This document shows, piece by piece, positions 21,811 through 34,260 of a stretch of DNA of 64,000 bases (the stretch's first letter is position 1; every line of letters begins with the position of its first letter). The position numbers and the translations under genes were made by a program. The stretch comes from Agrypnia vestita (Eukaryota > Arthropoda > Insecta > Trichoptera > Phryganeidae), in NCBI GenBank assembly GCA_016648135.1, contig JADDOH010023106.1, forward strand, positions 1 through 64,000, read 5' to 3'. Below the pieces are notes generated by a model that did no database searches, was not told where the DNA came from, and saw only the letters and a program-made list of their open reading frames with translations.

Positions 21811-24354
21811 TATCAGAATTCGTGAATTTTTGGCTGTTTTGTATTTGATTTTATTTTGCACTCAGTTCTCAAATTATATTTTATTTTTGTTAAAGTATGT
21901 AAAAATATAAATTAAATAACTGATATATTTTCTTATCTTATTCTCTACATAAGTACCTTATCGCCAGTACTGATATCGATCTCCATTTACGTTTTTTTTT
22001 ATCAGGTTCTATTCAGATACAATTTAACATATTTAATATAATAGTATGTATGTACAACGTTATTGTTGATATTTGTGTTCTTAGTCCTCCTCACTCGGGG
22101 TTCCTGTGCTGACGCGGACTAGTTTATACTATTTATTTTCTATTTTTAAATTTGTACGATGTTTTTAATACTCCTTTTAATTTATCTGCATCGACTTGAT
22201 TTAGCCATGCTTTTATCTTTTTTTTGAACTCTTCAATGTTTTCAATATTTTTTAAGGTTGGAGGAAGGATATTTTGTTGCAAAATAGATACAGCTTCTTT
22301 GGCCAAAAGTTGTGTTGAAAGTTGGTATATTTCTATTTACCATTTTACTGCCTCTCGTGTTGTATACCGGGGTTCTATTGTTTTGTTATGTATCTTTAAA
22401 TTGTTGTAAGAGAATGCTCTTGGTGTATATTTGTTTTATGTTCGGCACGTCAAAACATTTGAAAATTTCTTTAGAGAGCGTTCTAATTGGAAGTTTTAAA
22501 ATGGTTTTAATAATGTTCTTTTGCGATATATTTAAATGGTTGATATAATTTGTTGTTTGATATTATTCACGTGTTTTTGATATAATCTTTGTTTATCTCA
22601 CTTTTTTTCCAAATATAGATACTATAGAGAACACTACGCCGCTGGATCACCTATTCTACTGCTACAAAAACAATCCATTCATCCTTTTGACACTTCAAAA
22701 ATCAATTTATTATTATAAACATCATGAGTGCTTTATATAAATACGTAAATTGGGAGCATAAAAAAGTATGAAAAATCCCAAAAGTCTTTAATTGAAATTT
22801 AAAATAGAGAAATTACCTTGGCGTGGACACTATCTATCGTGCGCCTTCTACATATTTTTGAAGATGAGTATTAATAATAAATTATAGTACATTTATGATA
22901 ATTGTTTATATATTGCAAATCATGCAATTTCAACATAACGTAACACAACATTTTAATCTATGAAAATAAAACGGTAGTACAGAGCATACAATTAAACAGA
23001 GATGAACTAAACCCAGCCTTTAGGCGAGAAAATACATAGCAAAGTATCACATCGGAAGAATTTCCCCACTCGCGTATATTCAAGATACATTTATAGAGTA
23101 AAAGTATTTATACTTTCATAATTTATCCCCTAGTAAAGAAAACGTAGTTTTTTACAATAGACGATGATGATTTATTAAAATTTCGAGAGACAGTTAAAAA
23201 GTCTTTTGTAATACCTAAAGAGTGACATACATTTTTTAAAAATATGTTTTACTTTACTTTGTTACACAAACACACAATAATGAGTTAAGAAAATTACTAC
23301 TATAGTTCCGAGAGGGGCATACATATTTACTACAACATTATAAATTTTAAAGGTATTAACTTTGACCCTTTCATAATTTTTCCAAATTTCACAAGCTCTT
23401 AGTAATTGTTTTAGCACGTCAATTGTATAGGAAGCAGAAAATCTATGTACCAAAATATTATCATTGGTTCACGTCCATATTTCGATGATTTGTGCATAAA
23501 ATCAATTGTTCGAATTTGTGCACAAATCGTACCTGAGATTGAGTCTAGTATATATGTATTATCAGAAAAATCGCCCAAAACGAGCATATTCATTTATAGG
23601 GGTAAAAAAGAAATAATTTTTTTAACCATTTCAAAAAATGTTTACAATACCGGATAGCTGGAAATTAACGCAGAAACGAAATATATATAAGTTGGATACA
23701 ATTATGGATCCTTGTTTATAATACATCATTAAGTCCGTGACTGGGAATCTTTTTTGTTACGACGCTTGATGTTGGCTGATGAAAGATTTCTGTATTATTT
23801 CTTCCTACACGTGTGTGCACGTTTTGCATCCTTGTGTAAAGTTATCAGCATGCGACAAATCTCGATGGGTAAGCTACTTACCTGACACGCGCGGGATGAA
23901 TATAAAACAACGTGCGTCGCTCCCCCAACACTAGGGTTGTCAAATATTGTAGATTCTAGACAGAATAAGTAATCAAAATCCTCTAACAATTAAAATATGG
24001 TCAGTGTGTACAATTACTGGGAAGGTACCCCGAGGCAAGGAGGATCCGGAACCACTGAAAAAAATCATTAAGCAAAATTAAAAATATACAACCATCATTG
24101 TATTGGGTTTAATTATTTATAATGAAGAACTGATCATAGTTAAATGCCGACGTTACATCCAACTATTAAATTTTATACGAAAAGTTTTCATGTTTTATTT
24201 TATTATCTTCTGTATCTCGAAAACCTAAGCTCGTAACTTTAAATAGAGATATGGAAAGCATTTATGCTCTTTTTGCTAAGGATATGAAGTAAAAAATGGC
24301 ACGTACAAGTAATGTTTTACTTGAGCTGAAAAAACTGATGTGGTATTCTATCAT
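21811..24354. other. AT-rich DNA, no confirmed gene
   Basis: Long AT-rich stretch. One balanced patch at about 23755-23945 carries a perfect minus-strand donor consensus CAGGTAAGT (23876-23884) directly after a CpG-rich stretch. It could be a first-exon edge but no reading frame supports it. No repeat recognised. Confidence 0.4.
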
Positions 24355-24525
24355 AGGTCGAAATGGTGAACGTTGCATTATGTAAAGTAATCACTTAAGC
24401 CAGCCGTACAATAGGTCGTAAGCCCTATTGGTCGTAACACCCAAAGACTTCCATACCTACTTTGACTTAAAAAATATATAATTTCGTCTCTATGAGACAT
24501 CTATAATATATGTATCTTGATTAGT
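24355..24525 (-). repeat. R2 repeat, partial copy
   Basis: AAATGGTGAACGTTGCATTA, GTAATCACTTAAGCCAGC, AATAGGTCGTAAGCCC, AAAGACTTCCATACC and TCGTCTCTATGAGACATC are in the same order as at 5310-5475. Closest relative in the window is that copy. Confidence 0.8.
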
Positions 24526-25399
24526 AAAATTTAGCTAAAAAATTGTGCTCATTAATTTTGGATCAAGCTATATTTTTATTATGTTATATATATAATCTAA
24601 GTAAGTCAAATTAATCCAATATTGTACTGCCCCTAACTAGTCCAACCCTACGCAAATTCTAGGGATTGTAAAAACTTCGCCGGGCTTACCTAGTAAGCTC
24701 CCAAAAGAGTGAATCGTGTTCCATCTGCCATATTCCACCTCTATAATACGCCGTAGTCCACTGTTCCGCATATTCTAGTCATATACCATGCGCATTCCAC
24801 TGTTTTATATAGGCCATAGGCTGTATAAGAGGTTCACACCTATGAGAGGGTGGCTCGCGAATGGTGAATTGTGTGGGTGTTTCTCTACCACCTAATGATC
24901 TTCATTGTTCGTAGAAGCCAGTGTGAAATCAATGTTTTACCTAGATTTACGCAGAATACTTTTAAAACAATTTTGGTAGATATTTTCAAAGGTGAGTGAT
25001 TGAGAACAGAGGGTCTATGTAAGTTTGAAAATGATAACCCACCCCCAAGTTGGCTTATGATTATTATATAAGTATTTATAAAAAATTATTATTAATTTAA
25101 TAAATTTTCAAAATCACATTTCTTGGCTTCATAAAATTTAAAAAATTCCAAATTGTTTATATCTTTATGAAGCCTTTTGTTTCCTTATACTGCTATGATT
25201 ATCTCTTTTGACTCTCTTTGTTTACATTTATTATTAACTAGCTAAAACCCAAAATGTCAAAAATGGCAGTACTTTTAAATAACGGGTCCAAAATAATAAT
25301 TATTCATATATTTAAAAAAAAAAAACAATTTTTTCGAAAAAAAAATCGGAAATAATTTTACTATAAAGAAGTTAAGGACGTTCCACGAAGTTATGGGGG
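24526..25399. other. Unique spacer
   Basis: A balanced patch at about 24640-24900 contains several ATTCCAC repeats (24735-24800) but no gene. AT-rich to 25400. Confidence 0.4.
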
Positions 25400-25404
25400 C
25401 ATAC

Positions 25405-25435
<31 letters not shown>

Positions 25436-25492
25436 TAAACAGAAAGACAGACAGAAGGACGAACGGACGGACAGACAGACAACGAAATTATT
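25400..25492. repeat. (GACA)n microsatellite
   Basis: GACA tandem with interspersed GATA, GAAA and GGAC variants, following CCACGAAGTTATGGGGGCAT. GACA runs also end the 130-bp array elements at 28690 and 47147, so this may be the end of a related element. Confidence 0.9.
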
Positions 25493-26689
25493 ATAATTGG
25501 GATATACAACTGTCAACAGAAGGACGAGAAAAACAATAGAAACCAAGAGAAAAAATAAAATTTTAATTACATAGAATTTAAATTTAGATAAGAGATAAAA
25601 AGCTATCAAAATGAAAGATTATAAACGTATTTGTTATTTTCTTACTCATTGTTTTATTCTTGGAACTCTTCTAAAAATCTCACAAAATATTTGTTAGAAT
25701 ATTTTATAGCCAACTGCCAAGAATATTGGACAGTAAAGTATGAGTTCTATTCATTAAAAACTATTTAACTCTTTTACTTCCATTGCCAACATTGCTTCTT
25801 TTATCAGTCTAATTTGAATTGAACGGTTACTAAATTCATTTACCCTCCTGATGAACGACTGAAATATTTGTAAAAAATGCTTTAATTGATTCACAAGGCA
25901 TAAAGTAATTCACTTTGTGCTGTGTTCTCCACTAGTATTCAGCAAAACTCTGAAAGGATAAAAAAATGGAGCGAAGGGTTGACGTGGGGGTTGAAAAGTC
26001 TATTTGTGAGGGAATAAACCTTTGTAAATAGAAAATTTCATCATCTCCACAAGGACGAGTGCTTGAAACTGAAACGGAGAAATTCTCATTCACTTTAAGA
26101 CATCCCACGAAGACAGGAGACGTTCTTCAGAGGTCTTTTGTAGTTTGTCATGTGATCTGGGCTTTGCTTTAAGAGAAATCAGAGAAATGTTTATAATTAC
26201 CTGAATTACCTAGGAAATAATAAATTGTGTATTAAATGGAAAATTATTAAAATAAACTAATTTGAAAGATGTCGGAAAAACGATTAGGTTGTATTAGTAA
26301 AATAAATATTTTTTAAGCAGGCTTATTTCATATCAAAATCTAATGAGCTACTCAAATGAAAAGTGTAAATAACAGTTGAAATATAGAATGTTATTTAAAC
26401 GTACGAAAGATAACTAAAAATTGTAAGTAAATCTAAAAAGAGGGCCTTGCTACATTAAACTTGGGTAAAATCCAACTGAGAAATATGCTACTTGTATGAT
26501 GTGAAAAGCAATAAATATATATGTAGGTGTAATAATACAATTATTTGCCTAAATCCTTTATCTCCACATGAAATCCAGCCAAGTCTTAAAAGATTTTTAT
26601 TAAGTTTTTTTAATTGTATCAATTTATATAAAATATTTAAAAAATATGTAAATTTATATAAAATAAAAAATATGTAATAGAGCTCATTT
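25493..26689. other. AT-rich spacer
   Basis: No gene, RNA or repeat recognised. Confidence 0.45.
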
Positions 26690-27255
26690 TAGCATCAGCG
26701 CCAAAAAACATTGTCAAGAACCGGTACAAAGATACGCCTCAAAATGTTCCACTCAAAAACGTCCATTGCTCGCTCGTTCCTCTTAGTACCCACGTTTCAG
26801 CTGCGTATGTGAACACTGGTCTGATGTGCGTTTTTCTCTGACTATGCACTTTTGGATCTCTTCTGTAGTATTATTCCTATCAGAGTGTTATCAGAGTGGC
26901 AACGTGAATCTTGGTGCCTTTTTGAAATTTTGCTTCCACATTGTATTGTAGGGTAATGTGGTTCGTTGAGTGCATCCAAAAGCCATGTATTTGATCTTCT
27001 GCTGATTTACTATATTGAAATAAATTTTATATATTACTATAATAATATATAATACTATGTAATATATATATATATATACAAATGTACTATATATAAAATA
27101 TATTACTGATCTTGGTGGCTTACTATAAGACCCACGTTTTTAGCATAACTTCTAAGATTGATTACGTAAGGCATCAGGTTCTGGTAATGATATCATCAGC
27201 GCAGACCTAAAGTTGCACAGAATTGTCAAATATCGTTGCCCTGACACTCGCGAGA
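26690..27255 (-). pseudogene. LINE reverse-transcriptase relic, split
   Basis: Minus strand, right to left: FDNSVQL.VCADDIITRT, which contains the A-D-D catalytic box of a LINE reverse transcriptase. Then comes an AT microsatellite (about 27012-27112), then VNQQKIKYMAFG (normally VNxxKTKYM), and THIRPVFTYAAETWVLRGT, the IRPVxTYGAETW block that follows the palm. The order is that of an intact RT, but stops and frameshifts abound. Not long enough to place in a clade. Confidence 0.65.
27012..27112. repeat. AT microsatellite within LINE relic
   Basis: TATA-rich run with a (TA)10 core near 27062-27077, located between the ADD-box half and the KTKYM half of the LINE relic. It therefore expanded or was inserted after the LINE arrived. 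Confidence 0.7.
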
Positions 27256-28689
27256 CAGTGTAGACACTTAGACGCCCAGAGATGGCGCATCCTTAGTTAG
27301 AACACACACAGGAAAGGTATTCTTTGTTATATCAAGTACACTAAGGGTCGAGCATAATTTTACAAAGAGATGGCCACACTTTTGTTCGTAAAACACTAAT
27401 AGAATGTTACAAGAAATATTAAAGTGCTTCAGAATACATGTTTTGGTATGTTATGCGTTACCCTGAATACATGTCAGAAATAGTATAGAGATCTTTAGTG
27501 ATCTTGAGTCCGAGCTGTTGGCCTTCACTAGCTGCCTAAAATCGTAACTCACAGAAGATCTAGTCTGGAGACCCGGTAGGGGAATCTGCAGTTACTCCAG
27601 TAGCGACGAGAGACAGCAACCCACGGAGAATGTGGTCTTACCCCAGTAGAGGATTTCGGGCTTGTAATATAGCAAGGCGTCATCCCAGGCGCTTGCCCGG
27701 CTTATCAGCGAGTGATTACCCGTCATTTGTGTTAAATTACTTGAGCGGATAGACTGCCGTCCGTTCGAGCCATTATAATACATAGATAATTATATAATAA
27801 TGTAGTTAATAAATTCTTCAATACTCATAATCACCGTAGTTAAAGAAAGATCTTCCAATTTTTCAAGAAAATTAAGCGTAACTTTAGTACACAATTAGAT
27901 CAAAATTTTTATCTAGTAATATTCTACGGTTTGGTCATCATGCTCGAAATAAAACGAAACATAAAACATCCCACCAACAAAGTGTTCGAGTAATAAACAG
28001 TGGACTAGTGTGTTGAAATCTGCCAACACAGGAGGGGCTATTTATAGAAAAGTATTTGTAAATTAAACAATATATGTTGATATGTTCTAACATCCGGTAA
28101 CCAAGTCATCAGATTATAAAGTTTAAGATTTAAAAAACGATATCGGTACAACTATTTTTTCCTAAAATTTGTAATTAATCGTGGTTAAATATTTTCCATA
28201 TTGCTGTTGTTTCATGTGTAACCCACAAAACAAACATTATTTTAAATAAAAATGTTGCATTTAGTACATCGTATAAGAAACTACGCAATGGAAGGGTGCT
28301 AGAATTTGGAAAGCAATATATAATCTTAGTTTTCAGATCAGGTAACTAAGCATAATAAAACCATTCAACGTAAATACAAATAAATATTAGAATTTTTATC
28401 TGTAATATTTAATTGTCTTTATTAAACTAAAATATAATTTTAAAAACACTAGAAATAATCTATAAATAATGACAATAATGAAATTCATAATGTTTACCAC
28501 ATTAATTCATTAAAAAATTAATTAATGAAATAGAAAAATAATTTACTTAACGCCATAAATGTGTGATAAACGTGATAGAATTGTAAGCAGTTGTTTTTTT
28601 AATATTGCAATGCGTTATGGAATAGTTGTTAATATATGTTTTCTTGTATTTTTATTCGAGATGGGTGGACGTGGACACAATCTATCTAT
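27256..28689. other. Unique spacer
   Basis: Balanced patches at about 27240-27320 and 27480-27780, otherwise AT-rich. No supported gene. Confidence 0.4.
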
Positions 28690-29260
28690 ACCTATTAAAT
28701 TCAATGTCTGTCTGTCTGTTCTCAATACAAATCTACACCGTATATCCGATTAGATTAGATTAGACTCAAATTTTGCATATTTATGCTTTAGGACTCGGCG
28801 GGTAACATTGGCGACATTTCCCCTTTCCCCTTTTACGCCTTTCCCTCTCCTGATATACTTTCAAAGCAAATCTGTACCGTTCGACCAATCGGACCTTTTT
28901 TAAATTTTTAAACTTATTTTTTAGGACCCGGTGGATAATAAAGGCAACCTTTCACATCCCCTCTGCTGTTACAGCTTCACATCCCCCTGATATATTTTCA
29001 ATGCAAATCTGTACCTACTAGTCGACCGATCGGACTCAAAATTTTGAAACTTATTTTTTTGGACCCAGTGGATAACAAAAGCGATATTTCCCCTCTTCCC
29101 TTTTATCCCTTCTCCTCCTCCTGATATATTTTTAATGTAAATCTGTACCGTTCGACCGATGTGGCCCAAATTTTGCATACTTATTCCTTAGGATGAGTCG
29201 GGTAATATTTCTCTTCCCGCTCTAACCCACCCCCTCACCCAAAGACCTTGCAAAACAATG
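28690..29260 (-). mobile_element. 130-bp-unit array element, copy 1
   Basis: Plus strand starts with a (TGTC)n run, then repeated modules. Each module has GCAAATCTGTACCGTTCGAC, CGGACTCAAATTTT, TAGGACTCGGCGGGTAAC, GCGACATTTCCCC and CTCCTGATAT. Module anchors fall at about 28866, 29003 and 29137 (about 135 bp apart). The far end is truncated relative to the copies at 47147 and 62330. Noncoding. Confidence 0.85.
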
Positions 29261-29884
29261 AGAACACTAGTATATTATATAATGATGATTATTGCAGATT
29301 TACAGAGTATCGATAGGAAATTTTTAGTTTTAAATTTATTTGTGTAGGACCCTACCTCAATATATGTTGATCTCGATAAGATGCGTCTCGTTAGTTTAAT
29401 TGTGACTCTTATGTAATGAAATATTAACTTAAATAAATAATTCAAATAAAAGTATTTTTACTTAGGAAAACGGGCTGGATAATAAAACACCCGGCTGGTT
29501 GCGCTTGGCTTATTGTAGACGTGCAATCTGTGTTCGATGCATAATATGTAATAAGACTAGACAATTTGTATATCATAATATTGTAATATATATTACGGAA
29601 AGTAAATACAGATGATTGCTTGATATAATGAAAGAAGGATTATGGTAGTTTACTGCGAGTTACGAAAGTACGAGTTATTTGTGGTATGGATAAGTTTAAT
29701 CACATTATTATCTACGATTCCTGATACCCTTCAAACAAAAAAATAACCCCCTAGGTTATAACATCTTACTTACACCGAATCATATCGCATTCGACTTACA
29801 CTAATGTCGCAATTCGGGTTAGAAAATCTGTCGTCAAAATAATATGAATTATATGAGATAGAATTAAAACAGGGTAGCTCGGGT
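29261..29884. other. AT-rich spacer
   Basis: Nothing recognised. Confidence 0.4.
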
Positions 29885-30165
29885 AGTTTGGGAATGTTGA
29901 GCGAATGAATGAGGAAAGAATGATAAGAAAGATATATAATGCAAGTGTTGACGGTGCCAGAAACAGAGGGCGACCGCGGAAGACGCGGCACGACGAGATT
30001 AACCAGAAACTGGAAGATGGTCCCGTTTGAAACCTCAACAACCGTCGAGCTTGCATGCGAAGATGTATGTATGTCAGGACAGAAGAGTATGGCGCTCTAT
30101 CCTCTCTGCTTACCCCCGCGGGGAAATGGCATGATGGTAAGTAAGTAAGTAAGTAAGTAAGTTAA
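29885..30165 (+). pseudogene. LINE-A 3' end with (TAAG)n tail
   Basis: Reads GNVERMNEERMIRKIYNASV, DGARNRGRPRKTRHDEI, LEDGPV, then NLNNRRACMRRCM and, after a frameshift, the LSAYPRGE-type end. A perfect (TAAG)6 tail follows at about 30138-30163. This is a 5'-truncated insertion of the C-terminal domain of a LINE ORF2. The tail makes repeated GTAAGT splice-donor-like sites. Confidence 0.75.
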
Positions 30166-30232
30166 AATTCGTGGTTTTATAAAGAATGGTAATAAAAAAT
30201 TTGATTGTCATTTAACTGAAATATGTCATATG

Positions 30233-30235
30233 TAC

Positions 30236-30302
<67 letters not shown>
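30233..30302. repeat. (TA)n microsatellite
   Basis: About 68 bp of near-perfect TA dinucleotides with one central phase break. Confidence 0.97.
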
Positions 30303-30305
<3 letters not shown>

Positions 30306-30649
30306 ATGCAACAAAGTAGTATGAATGCGCGTGGCTGGCGAACAAATCGCCTAACGAAAACGACCGACAAAATTAAGTGACTCGACCTATCGATATTTTG
30401 ATAGCCATTTTATGCACACTAACCTATAAACCTCCACTAACCCTTTGCCAACTCTGCGGTGAAAACAAATTCAGCGTTAATTTTTATCTAAAAAAATAAT
30501 AATCTTGATTGTGTGGTAAATGATGTGCACGGAAAGAAGGTCGGTCACTTGGGCGTACATGTAGCAAATCTATTTGTGATAAACACATAAGGAAAGCATG
30601 TTAATCCGATCTGATCACAGTAAATATTGATTTGAAGAACGATACACGA
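30303..30649. other. Unique spacer
   Basis: Nothing recognised. Confidence 0.4.
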
Positions 30650-30785
30650 CGAGAGTGTTAACGGCACACTATGTAATAGGGGACTGACCGGGTAAACCAG
30701 ATACCGCAAGGCGATCCTGTTAGAAGCCACAACAATCGATGAGCTTGCAGGAGAAGATTTATGAATGTGAGTCAGAACAAAATTA
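30650..30785 (+). pseudogene. LINE-A 3' end relic
   Basis: CGATCCTGTTAGAAGCCAC, AACAATCGATGAGCTTGCAG and GAGAAGATTTATGAATGTGA align with 30010-30072 (GGTCCCGTTTGAAACCTCAA ...). Much decayed. Confidence 0.5.
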
Positions 30786-31689
30786 GTATTGGTTTTTTTT
30801 GGAATTAATTTCTATTTCAATTCATTTCCATTTCAATTTTAAACATGATATTATGTCACATCTGCATAAAACTCATAAAATTTCTCGATAACCTTTCCCG
30901 ATATTTCAATTCCAGATCATTTTTTTTTAATTCGTACAACGTTTTAGACGTGAAATCGTCTTAAAATCGGTGCCGGATGTGAGGCGGCAATTGCGGCCGA
31001 ATGAGCGACAATTACTGTTGACGTAAATTCAAACTTCAAAAAAGTGGCTAAGAGACGTAGTGCCGTTATCTTGGTCTCACTTTAAAGAAGAAAAATGAAA
31101 ATTTGTTCCAGTAAACTTTAGCATTCATTAGCGTCCATAAATGGCATCCTATCCCAGATAATAATTATCTTCAAAACTCGTCTTGTTCTCTAAGTATAGG
31201 TCTTAAAAACCTAAAAAGATACGAGAATTATAATTGAAAAAAAATGAAAAATTGCGATTTTATTGAAATGTCTCGATAACAAAGGGCAAGATATAAAGAA
31301 TTACTAAAATTGGGCATGAATGCTTAGAGCACAAATTTTCAAAAAGAACGAAATCGAAAAAGTCGGGCCCATACCCAGAACGCGCAGTATTCGCCAGGGA
31401 AAACTACACAGATTTGACATTGCCACTAGTTGCAAATGAATAAAATAATATTTATTTTATTTTATTTCAATATACTATACACAATCGATATTTTTACAAA
31501 TAACTGCGGCAACTGTATTTCACACTGCCTGTATCGATATACGTATGTTTGTGTTTTCATCATTATTTTTTTAGAATTAATTTACATTTCTATTTTACAC
31601 GACATGGTGAAACATCGTAAGTCATAATACAGTAAAAATATTTTTTAAACAAGTATTTCGTATTCTAGTTTTTTACACCATGAAAAGAA
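30786..31689. other. Unique spacer
   Basis: A balanced patch at about 30940-31090 (GAGGCGGCAATTGCGGCCG) may be conserved noncoding DNA. No gene. Confidence 0.4.
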
Positions 31690-32150
31690 TTTCAAAAATT
31701 CGCGTGTTTTTTTTTAAATATTTTATTCCGTCGGAAAGTCGGGTCGAAGAGGTTGAAAAACAGCGGGCGTTCATAAAGTTTGATTAAACGTCACAGTGGA
31801 CTTTGAACTGATCCCCTTTGCCGACATTATTGGATTATGATGCTGAAATGATGCAAACGCCCGCTTCCTGCACGAGAGCGGAATTTAAAAGCCGGTTAAT
31901 TACGTGTACAGGAGCGGGGCAGGTGGGCCAGGTGGGCCGCTGCACGCGCCCGTCGGCCCCGGGAAACTAAGCCCGAATGATGGAAATTGGAGCGCCATTA
32001 CCCCGCGTAACTTCGATTTATGGTGCTCGAGAAAAATTAGGTTCGACACACGAGACGTCCATTGGGTGGCGCGGAAAAATGGGTCAGAGCGTAAACGGGC
32101 TGATCCGGGTAAAGATGTACGTACGTGTGTAAGGGTAGGGACTTAGCTGC
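31690..32150. promoter_or_regulatory. GC-rich island, possible CNE
   Basis: About 450 bp of markedly higher GC with CpGs retained (GGGCCGCTGCACGCGCCCG, CCCCGCGTAACTTCGAT). Homeodomain-like TTAATTA and TGATTAAA sites and ACTTTGAACTGATCCCCTTT flank it. A plus frame is open for 80 codons but is Gly/Arg-rich and unlike known proteins. It looks like an enhancer or promoter; function inferred only. Confidence 0.4.
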
Positions 32151-33231
32151 GTTTTTTTTTGTTTTAAATTTATATTTTACAGAGCTTTAACAATACATGA
32201 AAAAAAATTCAAAATATAAATGTGTTCAATTCTCTTACATAAATACTACTGTAATGTAGCCAACAAATAATTTTCATACTGCAGTGGGTACGCGAAGTGC
32301 AAAGTGAATTATAAACATAAAAATGAAGTGCTACCGTGTACATGTCTGAACATATTTTCAATCAAAATAAAATACATACGAGAAATGCATACGAAAGTAG
32401 GCTAACGTAGAATATATCAAAACATGACAGACTATGTAAGTTACAAGAAAAAGTGTCGTGATTATTGCGAGAAATATCGTGAAGTTAAAATCTTACAGAA
32501 GATTTTTAAGACACTATTTGCTCTAAAATGATCTGTTGTCCTGGCACATCTGGGAACTTTGCGCCGACGAAAATCTGAAAAGATGCCGCAGCGGTAAATG
32601 GATGCATTTCGTCTGGCTGGAGATACCTTGAAAAAAGCAGTTAGGGCGAACCTGAACAGTGAAGGATTGATTGATTTATTCTTTTTGTTGTTCCCTTATT
32701 CTATTCAGGTTAGAGTTTATTGATCCAGGTGGCTCTGGCATTCCTATACTATGCAAGAGTACAACATTTCCATCTGTTTGACCCAGCCCTGAGCAACCCC
32801 TGGGAGTCCCTTAACAAGCACTGCCAGTTACTACCGAGATAATAGCATTAAAGTTGCCAAACACGATTGGGTTGTTAGCCAATTGTGCCAATAATTCATA
32901 CCCGTACCACATTTTTTGTACAATCTCCTGGTGCAGATTGTATACGCAATAGTAAAGTGAATATAAAGTTAGAAAATATACGTCTTAGTGAAATCATTTC
33001 ACTGCCTTTTATAATAATCTACCCCTGAATAAATACAAATTTCTTAGTATCATTAATTTTGAGAAAAATTTTAATGGAATACAAATAAAATCCTCGTTTA
33101 TATCTAAAGTTTTCCGAATGTTTATATTACAAGAAAATGAAGTGTAAATTATATACGATTGGGTAGATTTTTTTGGCCAACAACCTATCTATTATTATTT
33201 GATCATCGCGCATTAGAACGGATAAAATGCT
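32151..33231. other. Unique spacer
   Basis: Balanced at about 32510-32660 and 32730-32880, else AT-rich. No gene recognised. Confidence 0.4.
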
Positions 33232-33448
33232 ATAATTTTATATATAATTAATAAGGTAACTATATTTAAGTAACTATATATAATTAATAGGTAACAATAT
33301 TTAAGTAAATATATATAATTAATAGGTAACTATATTTAAGTAACTATATATAATTAATAGGTAACTATATTTAAGTAACTATATATAATTAATAGGTAAC
33401 TATATTTAAGTAACTATATATAATTAATAGGTAACTATAATTAATATG
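33232..33448. repeat. 35-bp AT-rich minisatellite
   Basis: The GGTAAC anchor recurs at 33255, 33290, 33325, 33360, 33395 and 33430, exactly 35 bp apart. Units read TATATTTAAGTAAC then TATATATAATTAATA. Nearly identical units imply recent expansion. Confidence 0.96.
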
Positions 33449-33474
33449 TAACTAAAAAACTTACCGTTACCGTT

Positions 33475-33790
33475 ACTCCGCAGAAATAGGCAGAGGGACA
33501 GTCCTGGGAACCACTTATGTTACTTTCATACGCTCCTCGATCATTGAAGCTTTTATATGGCCGTCCTGGATTACATGGTTTATCAGACCATGCCAGGTTT
33601 TTTGCGAATGCCCTGTGTTCTTGTTGCTTTCAACAGCCGCTTTATATATTTGACTTACCATACTCTTTTCGCTAATACGTTCCACATGATCGAACCCTCT
33701 CTGCGATCCTTTCTTTATACTACCTGCTACGCTACTGCTATTTAATTCTATCTACTACACTACTAGCATTACATTCACTTCTAATTTAAC
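33475..33790 (-). pseudogene. LINE-A 3' end relic
   Basis: Minus-strand counterparts of GRVxxMWNVLAKRVW, NRGHSQKTWHGLI, GRPYKSFND match the RWFGHVERM ... RGRPRKTWHDQI ... VKSLNNRR order of LINE-A. The final WRSILSAYP segment is scrambled near the low end. Confidence 0.6.
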
Positions 33791-34049
33791 AAAATATTTG
33801 TAATATAAGACGGTGTATTCTCATTCGTTTGTGATATTATATATAACATGAACCCTTTTATATAATACCTAAAACATTATACGTCCCGTCTATTTTAATA
33901 ATCTTTTTGTTCTGAGAATAGGGGTATTTTGAGTAGAAAAAAATATATAAATAACCATCAAAATTTTATTAATTCTAGAAGCCGATAACTATGCAAACAA
34001 TATTAGGTACCTCTAAACATGACATATTTCGCTAATTGAGTTTGTTCTC
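33791..34049. other. AT-rich spacer
   Basis: Nothing recognised. Confidence 0.4.
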
Positions 34050-34260
34050 CTGATAGTTCAAAAAGTGTCCGCCGCATGCATACGGGGGCAGCGCGAGCGT
34101 GTTAGTCAATGCAGTTGGGAGCTTAGTGCATTATTCCAGCGCAAGTTGTGTCGGCTTTTTTTGGCTCGCGTGGTGCAACTCCCAGCGATTTATATAATGC
34201 AATTAGAATCTACAGTCGCGCTCGCAGTGACCCACTGAAAATGCAGGAGGATTGTTAGGT
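34050..34260. promoter_or_regulatory. GC-rich island, possible CNE
   Basis: CpG-rich 200 bp (GGGGGCAGCGCGAGCGTG, CAGTCGCGCTCGCAGTGACC) with an inverted pair TTGGGAG...CTCCCAG-like and TTTATATAATGCA. No protein frame. Regulatory role inferred. Confidence 0.35.

Noticed and set aside
21491..21910. 139-codon open frame
   Set aside because: Lies across a GC-rich island where both strands are open; residues show no recognisable domain, no codon or splice support, and the end runs into AT-rich sequence.
25391..25609. 72-codon minus frame rich in CLSV repeats
   Set aside because: Created by the GACA/TGTC microsatellite.
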